Of a DNA stretch of 9,124 nt, positions 1-5,312 are shown piece by piece. Under the pieces are notes generated by a model that worked only from the letters and a program-made list of their open reading frames with translations, had not been told where the DNA came from and searched no databases. The stretch is from Deltaproteobacteria bacterium. GTDB taxonomy: Bacteria; JAUYMQ01. Where the stretch lies: assembly GCA_030698575.1 (NCBI GenBank), contig JAUYMQ010000506.1, forward strand, positions 1 through 9,124. The letters run 5' to 3'. Position 1 is the first letter of the stretch, and every line of letters starts with the position of its first letter. A program made the position numbers and the translations under genes.

Positions 1-1104
1 GACGGGATCCCTCGACGCGTTGTCCACCAGGATGATCTCGAGGCCGGCGGTGCGGCACGCGCGCAGGCTCTCGATGCATTCGAGCGTGTCATCGAGGCGG
101 TTCCACGCAAGCACCACAGCCGCCACGCGCGGCCGTCGCGCCCCTTCGGCGAGCGGTGGGGCAGGGCGCGCGCCCGGATGATCGGGGCGCGCGCCAAACA
201 CGCGGCGACGGCTGTCGCGCAGCCCCTCGCGCACGGCGGTCATGCGCGCGCGCCGGTCGGGGCCGCGAAGCGCCCGCAAGTAGTTGAAGAGCGTGACCGC
301 CAGGCGACGGCCCGCTCCGGCCGCCCCCCGCATCGGCGCGTTTCGCTGGAGGCAACGCAGGTGGTTGCGCGCGCCGTAGTAGGACGTGAGCGCAGCGCGT
401 CCGGCCGTCGCGCTGCCTGCCGCCCGGCTCCCCTTGGCGCGGTGCCTTGCTTCGGCGCCGCGCAGCAGCGCCACACGGAGCCCGGCCGCGCGCGCGCGGA
501 GGCACCAGTCGACTTCCTCGAAGTAGCAGAAGTACTCCGGGCGAAGGAGCCCCACGCGCCGGATCAGCGCGGCCGTGGCAAGAAGCGCCGCGCCGCTGAG
601 CGCGTCGACGTCTTCCAGATCGGCGTGCCCCGCCGGTCCGGGCAGCGCCGGAAGCCTGGGCCGCCCGTGATGGCGGAGGCGCATCCTTCCCGTGCGAAGG
701 TTGAAGCGGATGCCCGCCGACTCGATCCGGTGAGGCGGCGATGCGCTGCGAATGACGGGGCCGACGAGCCCGATCCCGGGCTGCGCCACCAGGCAGGCCT
801 CGAGCCGTTCGAGGCAGGCGCGATCGAGCGTGGCGTCGTTGTTCAGCAGCAGCACCGCCTCGGCGCCCCGCGCGAGCGCAAGCGTCATGCCGCGATTTTG
901 GCCCCCCGCGAACCCGAGATTGGCCCCCTGCCGCTCGAGGAGGACGCCCGCCTCGCCCGCGCGCCCCTGGTCGAGAGGCTCCTCGGACGCGTTGTCGATG
1001 ACGACGATCCCTTCCGGCGGGCGCGTCTGCTCCCTGAGCGAGGCGATCGCGGCCCAGGTGTCGGCTGCGGCGCCCCAGTGAAGAATGCTCGCCCAGATCT
1101 TCAA
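1..1104 (-). CDS. Tandem-domain family 2 glycosyltransferase (C-terminal part cut by window edge)
   Basis: Predicted inverting GT-A fold glycosyltransferase that moves a sugar from a nucleotide-sugar donor onto a growing surface glycan at the cytoplasmic face of the membrane. The frame is open for 368 codons and leaves the window without a stop. The start is TTG at 1104, giving MKIWASILHWGA; it overlaps the TGA of the upstream GT4 gene, with a GGGGGGAG Shine-Dalgarno (1117-1110) five bases before it. Domain 1 (about residues 1-280) shows VVIDNAS (34-40), the donor/metal motif LLLNND (85-90) in the DxD position, and FEEVDWCLR (195-203) as the acidic catalytic-base motif seen in rhamnosyl- and similar GT2 enzymes. 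After a Pro/Arg-rich linker (about 296-326) a second GT2 N-terminus begins: RVAAVVLAWNRLDDTLE (326-342) and ILVDNAS (358-364). No membrane segment is obvious. Donor and acceptor cannot be told from sequence. GT2 identity is secure; the two-domain reading rests on about 43 residues of domain 2. Confidence 0.88.
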   Translation of the reverse strand, partial: MKIWASILHWGAAADTWAAIASLREQTRPPEGIVVIDNASEEPLDQGRAGEAGVLLERQGANLGFAGGQNRGMTLALARGAEAVLLLNNDATLDRACLERLEACLVAQPGIGLVGPVIRSASPPHRIESAGIRFNLRTGRMRLRHHGRPRLPALPGPAGHADLEDVDALSGAALLATAALIRRVGLLRPEYFCYFEEVDWCLRARAAGLRVALLRGAEARHRAKGSRAAGSATAGRAALTSYYGARNHLRCLQRNAPMRGAAGAGRRLAVTLFNYLRALRGPDRRARMTAVREGLRDSRRRVFGARPDHPGARPAPPLAEGARRPRVAAVVLAWNRLDDTLECIESLRACRTAGLEIILVDNASRDPV

Positions 1105-2336
1105 ACCCGCTCCCCCCGCGCAGAGTCTCTTGCTTGCGCCGACGCTTCGCGATAGCCCGCGATCACCTGCCGGGCCACGGCCCCGGGATTCATCTCGCGG
1201 GTCACGCCTTCCGCCCCGCGGGCCGCGCGCGCGCGGCTTCCCGCCTTATCAGTCAGCGCCTCGCGAATGGCGCCTCGCAGCGCCTCAGCGCTGCCGCCGT
1301 CCACCACGTATCCGGCATCCCAGGCCCGAACCTGCTCGGCGCACCCCGTTCCCTCACTGACCACGGGCACCGCGCCCGCCAGAAGCCCCTCCATCGGCGC
1401 GAGCCCGAAAATCTCATGCTCCGATGGGAGCGCCACGATCTCGGCATCAGCCAGCGCCTCACGGCGGCTTCCGCCGTCGAGAGGGCCCGTGAAGACGACG
1501 CGGTTTCCGAGTCCTCCGGCGCTCGCGGCGCGGCGAAGATCCGCGAGAGCGCCGCCGTCCGGACCTGCCACCGCAAGGACGACGTCAGGAAGCGGCGCGA
1601 CGGCCTCGAGAAGAATCGCCACCCGCTTGTTCGGCGTGATCCGCCCGAGGAAGAGGACCAGGCGCGCTTCCGCGGAAATGTGATGCTTCCGGCGAAAGAT
1701 CCCCGGCTCCGGCAGCGGAAGGATCTCGCCGGGCTCGAGCGGGTTGGGCACACGATGCAGGCGCGCCTCTGGAACGCCGAGATCGCAAAGCTGCGCCGTC
1801 TCGGTTTCCGAGACCGTGAACACGCGCGCGGCGCCCTGAAGAATTCCATTTCCCGTGAACCGATCGAACACTTGCTTCATTCCCTGGCGCCTCTCGATGC
1901 GCATCGCTGTCCCGTGAGGAGAGAGAACGAAAGGCAGGGGCGCGCGAGCCCGGGCCACGAATACGGCTGCAAGATGACGGTGCCCGTGGAGGTGCACGGC
2001 GTCGAAGTCGCGAGCGTGATTGCGGGCCCAGTGCCTGAGCCCGAGCGGGAGCGTGACATCGTTCCAGGCGAGCGTGTTGCTCAGGTTCCGGAAGACGATC
2101 ACCTCAAGCCCCGGGAACGGGATTTCAGTGCGGCGCGCAACGGGCGTGCCGACGTCGGTGGTGGCGACGGTCACGGCGCATCCCGCGGCCGCCTGCGCGC
2201 GGACGAGGCAGGCCACCGCCTCGCGGATTCCGCCGCCGGCCTGGGAGGGGGGGAAGTAGGGGACCACGTGCAGCACCGAGAGGCCCTCCCCTGGACGGGG
2301 CGCCTCGGGCGCGGACGGAGCTGTGGGTCGGCTCAT
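1101..2336 (-). CDS. Family 4 (GT-B fold) glycosyltransferase
   Basis: Predicted retaining glycosyltransferase of the GT4 / Glycos_transf_1 group, 411 codons from ATG 2336. The N-terminal acceptor domain shows VLHVVPYFPPSQAGGGIREA (21-40), with the glycine-rich GGGIR loop of this family, then HLHGHRH (115-121) and LSPHGT (138-143). The C-terminal Rossmann domain starts near LFLGRITPNKRV (228-239), contains VAGPDG (256-261) and FTGPL (282-286), and carries the EX7E motif E308...E316 (EIFGLAPME) that contacts the donor nucleotide-sugar. The family usually acts at the cytoplasmic membrane in lipopolysaccharide, capsule or exopolysaccharide assembly; the specific sugar is unknown. It overlaps the downstream GT2 gene by four bases, so the two form an operon. 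The first 20 residues are Pro-rich and unlike family members; GTG at 2276, behind a much better ribosome site, may be the true start, giving 391 residues. Confidence 0.9.
   Translation of the reverse strand: MSRPTAPSAPEAPRPGEGLSVLHVVPYFPPSQAGGGIREAVACLVRAQAAAGCAVTVATTDVGTPVARRTEIPFPGLEVIVFRNLSNTLAWNDVTLPLGLRHWARNHARDFDAVHLHGHRHLAAVFVARARAPLPFVLSPHGTAMRIERRQGMKQVFDRFTGNGILQGAARVFTVSETETAQLCDLGVPEARLHRVPNPLEPGEILPLPEPGIFRRKHHISAEARLVLFLGRITPNKRVAILLEAVAPLPDVVLAVAGPDGGALADLRRAASAGGLGNRVVFTGPLDGGSRREALADAEIVALPSEHEIFGLAPMEGLLAGAVPVVSEGTGCAEQVRAWDAGYVVDGGSAEALRGAIREALTDKAGSRARAARGAEGVTREMNPGAVARQVIAGYREASAQARDSARGERV
1105..1117 (-). promoter_or_regulatory. Shine-Dalgarno and coupled TTG start of the GT2 gene
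   Basis: Read on the minus strand, GGGGGGAG is followed five bases later by TTGA, in which TTG starts the GT2 frame and TGA ends the GT4 frame. No ATG or GTG lies nearby in the GT2 frame, and the first residues (KIWASILHWGA) match the usual first beta strand of a GT2 enzyme. This overlap decides the start and implies translational coupling of the two glycosyltransferases. Confidence 0.75.
2274..2292 (-). promoter_or_regulatory. Strong ribosome-binding site with alternative GTG start for the GT4 gene
   Basis: On the minus strand AGGGGAGGG (2292-2284) lies seven bases before a GTG (2276-2274) in the GT4 frame. Starting there gives (M)LHVVPYFPP, the typical N-terminus of GT4 enzymes. The ATG at 2336 has only a weak AAGATGAG-like site. 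The GTG start is the better ribosome-site match, but no expression evidence exists here. Confidence 0.5.
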
Positions 2337-2344
2337 GCGCGCTC

Positions 2345-2373
2345 ATCTTACCACAGCGGAATCTCCCTTAGAA
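2345..2373 (-). promoter_or_regulatory. Weak candidate sigma70 promoter of the glycosyltransferase pair
   Basis: On the minus strand a -35-like TTCTAA (2373-2368) and a -10-like TAAGAT (2350-2345; four of six consensus positions) are separated by 17 bases. Transcription would start near 2338-2340, only a few bases before the ATG at 2336 but about 60 bases before the GTG at 2276, which fits the internal start better. The -35 match is poor, so this is tentative. Confidence 0.25.
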
Positions 2374-2572
2374 TGACACGCCCCGGCCTCGCGCGGGGCT
2401 TGAACTCCCGCACGCAGGCGCCTGATTTCGCAAGATGATTGGGTCCAGCCCCGGTCTATCCCGGGGCCCCGCCGGGCCGCCCCGGGCGGGCGGGGGGAAA
2501 GGCCGGCGGGGCGCTCAAGCGAGACCGCCCGCTGGACGATAGGAAGGGATGCCAGTTCGCGGCCCGGCTGCG

Positions 2573-2592
2573 GGGCGGAGGCGTCTCCGCTC
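2573..2592 (+). other. Hairpin in the probable LysM 5' leader
   Basis: GCGGAG (2575-2580) and CTCCGC (2585-2590) pair perfectly around the four-base loop GCGT; a G-T wobble and one more G-C pair extend the stem to eight. No T-run follows, so it is not an intrinsic terminator. It sits about 60 bases before the LysM start and might affect mRNA stability, or it may simply reflect base composition. Confidence 0.35.
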
Positions 2593-2651
2593 GCCACTGG
2601 GCCTCATCCCGGGGCCGTTTCTCCGGCCGCTCCGGTGAGGGGAGGGGTAGC

Positions 2652-3788
2652 ATGAGTTCGAAGAATGGGGCGCACGCGACAGCCGGGCGCAGTCGATCAC
2701 TCGGTGCGTCCGCGATGGCCCTGGGCGCGCTGCTGCTGGGCCTGGCGGTGGGCGCCACCGCCATCGCGCAGAGCGGCGGAGACACCTACACGGTCAAGAA
2801 GGGCGACACGCTGTGGGGCATCTCCGCCCAGAAGCTCGGCGAGGCGAAGGACTGGAAACAGATCTGGGAGCAGAACCCGCAGATCAAGGATCCGCACTGG
2901 ATCTATCCGGGTGATCAAATCCAGCTTGCGGGAGGCGAGAGCGTTCCCGTGGCGGTTGTCGAAGAGGCGCCCATGGCGCTGCCCGCTGAGCCGGGCCCGG
3001 AGTCGGTCCGCTATTCGCGTTCGGCATCGGCCGGATTTGTAAGCACCGGCGATTTCGGCGAGGTCGGCCACATCACTTCCAGTTTTCACGAAACCGATTA
3101 CCTTTATGCAGGGCTCGATGTATTCGTCGACAAGGGCGCCGATGACGGCGTCCGCGTCGGCGACTGGTTTGTCTCCTTCCGGGAAGACGAGCCGGTGGTC
3201 CATCCGCGCACGGGGAAGCCCGCCGGATACCGGGTGGCCGAGACGGGCCATCTTCGCGTCGTTCAGGTGGGCAAGGACAGTTCGCGCGTGCGCATCGAGC
3301 GTTCGTTCACCTACCTGCAGCGGGGTGACAGCGTCACGCCCTTCAAGCCTCTTCCCGAGGAGTTCATCGTGCATCCCGCGCCCCAGGGTGTCGGGGGGAC
3401 CATCCTCGCGCAGCAGGACGGCCGCCTGGAAGTGGGTCGGGACGATCTCGTTTACCTCGATCTCGGCCAGAACCAGGGCGTGGACATTGGCGCGCGGCTT
3501 GCCGTCTACAACAACGAGGTTCCTTTTGAGCACGGCAGCGCCGAAGGGATGGGGCTTCCTCCGAACGTGGTTGGCGAGGTGGTGGTGCTTCGCGCGAGCG
3601 GAGAGAGCAGCACGGGGCTGCTCACGCGATCGACCGATTCGATCCGCGTGGGCGATCGCGTCGCGTCGCTGGCGGATCTGAGCTATCCCGCCTCCGAAGC
3701 GGCGGCGATCTCGACCGACAGGGCCTTTGAGCCGGATCAGGCCGAGGAGAACCTTGCCTTCACGGTGCCATCGACGGACGTCGAGTAG
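2652..3788 (+). CDS. Exported LysM-domain protein with duplicated beta-rich module
   Basis: Predicted periplasmic or envelope protein of 378 residues that probably binds peptidoglycan through its LysM domain; no catalytic domain is visible. The start is ATG 2652, behind the strong site GAGGGGAGGGG. Residues 1-40 form a Sec signal peptide: a basic stretch (R13, R15), hydrophobic core about 19-38, probable cleavage after AIA (37-39). LysM spans about 45-93: YTVKKGDTLWGIS (46-58), then NPQIKDPHWIYPGDQIQL (75-92). A Pro/Glu-rich linker (about 98-120) leads to two similar segments, about 150-230 and 262-340, each reading D-V-(hydrophobic)-x-D-x-G-x-x-x-GV-x-(V/I)-G early and RGDSV or VGDRV at the end. 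They look like a duplicated beta-rich domain that I cannot name. The gene ends at an intrinsic terminator, so it is probably monocistronic. LysM proteins beside dprA occur, from memory, in deltaproteobacterial genomes; a functional link to DprA is not implied. Confidence 0.9.
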   Translation: MSSKNGAHATAGRSRSLGASAMALGALLLGLAVGATAIAQSGGDTYTVKKGDTLWGISAQKLGEAKDWKQIWEQNPQIKDPHWIYPGDQIQLAGGESVPVAVVEEAPMALPAEPGPESVRYSRSASAGFVSTGDFGEVGHITSSFHETDYLYAGLDVFVDKGADDGVRVGDWFVSFREDEPVVHPRTGKPAGYRVAETGHLRVVQVGKDSSRVRIERSFTYLQRGDSVTPFKPLPEEFIVHPAPQGVGGTILAQQDGRLEVGRDDLVYLDLGQNQGVDIGARLAVYNNEVPFEHGSAEGMGLPPNVVGEVVVLRASGESSTGLLTRSTDSIRVGDRVASLADLSYPASEAAAISTDRAFEPDQAEENLAFTVPSTDVE

Positions 3789-3816
3789 GGCCGGGCCGCG
3801 CGGGCGCGTGGCCTCG

Positions 3817-3851
3817 GAGCGGGGGGACGGTTGTCCCCCCGCTCTTTTTTT
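3817..3851 (+). terminator. Rho-independent terminator after the LysM gene
   Basis: A perfect 12-bp stem (GAGCGGGGGGAC, 3817-3828, with GTCCCCCCGCTC, 3833-3844) closes the tetraloop GGTT and is followed at once by seven T residues (3845-3851). It lies 28 bases past the LysM stop. It should end LysM transcription and separate it from dprA. Confidence 0.93.
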
Positions 3852-3857
3852 ACGTGC

Positions 3858-3887
3858 TTGACGCCGGTGGTCTCGCCGCGATAGCCT
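3858..3887 (+). promoter_or_regulatory. Candidate sigma70-like promoter for dprA
   Basis: TTGACG (3858-3863) matches five of six -35 positions and is followed after 18 bases by TAGCCT (3882-3887), a poor -10 (three of six). It lies just past the LysM terminator, where dprA needs a promoter, and would give a leader of about 80 bases. The rest of this gap, up to 3974, is pyrimidine-rich with nothing else recognised. Confidence 0.35.
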
Positions 3888-3974
3888 TGCCGCCACACTC
3901 TCCCCGTCACTCCCCCCTGGACTTCCACAGCTCTCCCTTTTTCGCGCAAGCCCTGACCCGAGGGTCGCGGGCGC

Positions 3975-5096
3975 ATGGCACCGTCATCGGATCACTTCGC
4001 AGCCACAGCCGCGTGGATCGCGCTGGGCGCGGCGGGCAGGACGCAGGGGAATGTCCTGCGCGAGATTCGCGAACGCCACGGCTCGCCCGCGGGCGTCATC
4101 GAACCAGGGGCGGCGGCCGCGCCCGAGATTGCCGGACTCGATCCGGCTCTCCGCGAGCGGGCGCACAGGCTTCTGGACTGGGCGGGGCGGGAGATTGGCG
4201 CCGTTCGCCGGGCAGGCGGCGAGGTGGTCAGCTATGGTGATGCCGGCTATCCGGCGCTGCTCCGGGAGATTCCTGATCCACCGGCGTGGCTTGCGGTGCA
4301 GGGCGAATGGTCCGACGCGGAGGCGCCCGCGGTGGCCGTCATCGGGAGCCGCAGCGCCTGTCCGGCGGGGGTACGGCGGGGGCGCGAGTGGTCGGCATGG
4401 CTCGCCCGTCGCGGCGTCGCGATCATCTCCGGCCTGGCGCACGGGGTCGATGGCGCGGCCCATGAGGGCGCCCTCGAGGGGGGCGGGCGAACGGCGGCCG
4501 TGCTGGGCTGCGGCCTGGACATCAGCTACCCGCGGCGGCACCTGACGCTTCGGGAAGCGATCGTTCGCGGGGGCGGCGCGGTCATGAGCGAACTGCCGAT
4601 TGGAACGCAACCGGCCCCGTGGACCTTTCCCCGCCGCAACCGGCTCATCAGCGGGCTTGCCCGCGGGGTGCTCGTCATCCAGGCCGCCGAGCGAAGCGGA
4701 ACTTCGATTACCGCACGGCTCGCGCTTGATCAGGGCCGGGAGGTGTGGGCGGTTCCCGGCACACCGGAGGATCCGCGGGCGCGCGGAACGAACGCGCTTA
4801 TCCGGCAGGGGGCGCGTCTTGTCGAGTCGCCGGAGGAGGTCCTCGGCGATCTGCTGCCCGGTTGGCCGGGCGATATCCCGCCGAAAATGGATGACAGATC
4901 GATGATTCAAGCCATGGGCGGTCTGACCGAAGAAGAGATGGAATTGCTGGCCGGCCTCAAGGCCGCGCCCGCGGACATCGATACGATTGCGGCCCGCGCG
5001 CAGCTGACCATCGAGCAGGCCGCCGCCACGCTCCTGGATCTCGAGATGCGTGGCGAGGTCAAGCGGCTTCCGGGAATGCGTTTTTCGAAAGCATGA
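3975..5096 (+). CDS. dprA: DNA-processing protein DprA (Smf)
   Basis: DprA binds incoming single-stranded DNA in the cytoplasm, shields it and loads RecA during natural transformation; many species not known to be competent also keep it. The 373-residue product is of normal length. An N-terminal helical segment (about 5-75) and the SYGDAGYPALLREIPDPP region (86-103) precede the extended Rossmann fold: VAVIGSR (120-126), SGLAHGVDGAAH (152-163), AVLGCGLDISYP (175-186), SELPIGTQP (205-213), FPRRNRLISGLARG (218-231) and AERSGTSITA (238-247), followed by WAVPGT (258-263). A C-terminal winged-helix (DprA_WH) domain covers about 315-372. The start is ATG 3975, with only a modest GAGGG site about eleven bases upstream. 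All family motifs are intact. The window shows no other competence gene, so uptake ability cannot be judged. Confidence 0.96.
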   Translation: MAPSSDHFAATAAWIALGAAGRTQGNVLREIRERHGSPAGVIEPGAAAAPEIAGLDPALRERAHRLLDWAGREIGAVRRAGGEVVSYGDAGYPALLREIPDPPAWLAVQGEWSDAEAPAVAVIGSRSACPAGVRRGREWSAWLARRGVAIISGLAHGVDGAAHEGALEGGGRTAAVLGCGLDISYPRRHLTLREAIVRGGGAVMSELPIGTQPAPWTFPRRNRLISGLARGVLVIQAAERSGTSITARLALDQGREVWAVPGTPEDPRARGTNALIRQGARLVESPEEVLGDLLPGWPGDIPPKMDDRSMIQAMGGLTEEEMELLAGLKAAPADIDTIAARAQLTIEQAAATLLDLEMRGEVKRLPGMRFSKA

Positions 5097-5097
5097 C

Positions 5098-5135
5098 GGC
5101 CATTCACACGGGTGTGACGGCCTTCGAAGTTTTTT
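5098..5135 (+). terminator. Possible intrinsic terminator after dprA
   Basis: One base past the dprA stop, GGCC (5098-5101) and TCACAC (5104-5109) can pair with GTGTGA (5112-5117) and GGCC (5119-5122), leaving a small internal loop (AT opposite C). A run of six T follows at 5130-5135, seven bases beyond the stem. The imperfect stem, tight loop and gap before the T-run make this weaker than the LysM terminator. Confidence 0.4.
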
Positions 5136-5199
5136 GCGCTAACGCTGGAATTCTCGACGCTCTTGCGGCATCAAGAGGCGCGGAGACTTCGGCGCCGAT

Positions 5200-5227
5200 T
5201 TGACAAGCCTCGGGTCGCCTGTATCTT
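5200..5227 (+). promoter_or_regulatory. Sigma70-type promoter of topA
   Basis: A perfect -35 TTGACA (5200-5205) is followed after 16 bases by TATCTT (5222-5227; four of six -10 positions). Transcription should start near 5234, leaving a leader of about 80 bases before the topA ATG. In so GC-rich a region a perfect TTGACA in the right place is unlikely to be chance. topA promoters respond to supercoiling in several bacteria; the 16-bp spacer could matter there, but that is inference. Confidence 0.65.
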
Positions 5228-5312
5228 ACCGGCCGCCGCGAGGGGCCGCGTCGCGCGGCTCGAAACCTGAGCGCGCCCCGACCGGGTTGAGGAAAGCGAG
5301 GAACGAGAAGCG

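Larger units (their letters stand above)
2337..2651. other. Divergent GC-rich intergenic region
   Basis: About 315 bases lie between the diverging GT4 and LysM genes. I see no convincing gene. The plus frame that becomes the LysM protein stays open back to 2439, but its 71 residues are low-complexity Gly/Arg/Pro-rich and precede a clear signal peptide, so they are not counted as coding. The region holds G/C runs able to fold, including the palindrome CGGGGCCCCG (2462-2471) and a hairpin at 2573-2592. A TTGAAC (2400-2405) could be a -35 box for the LysM gene, but no good -10 follows it. No known riboswitch or RNA family was recognised. Confidence 0.5.

Noticed and set aside
1134-2438. Long plus-strand open frame (434 codons) opposite the GT4 gene
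   Set aside because: It is a mirror of the GT4 gene in GC-rich DNA, where stops are rare in the antisense frame. Its translation is Arg/Ala-rich without motifs, while the minus strand shows clear GT4 motifs. The same holds for the plus frame at 178-1155 opposite the GT2 gene.
2380-2440. tRNA-like look on the minus strand (GAGTTCAAGCCCC and TTGCGAAATC resemble T-arm and anticodon-arm pieces)
   Set aside because: The T-stem has two mismatches, the anticodon stem does not pair, and no matching 5' acceptor strand is found, so no cloverleaf can form.
2462-2471. Palindrome CGGGGCCCCG as a possible operator
   Set aside because: It lies within long G/C runs where such palindromes arise by chance. 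No second copy or regulator gene supports it.
2439-2651. Upstream extension of the LysM frame to TTG 2439
   Set aside because: The added 71 residues are low-complexity and would bury the signal peptide. ATG 2652 has a strong ribosome site directly before it.
5094-5122. Direct repeat TGACGGCC (5094-5101 and 5115-5122)
   Set aside because: It is only eight bases long, and its second copy is explained by the hairpin after dprA. No attachment-site or repeat array context exists.
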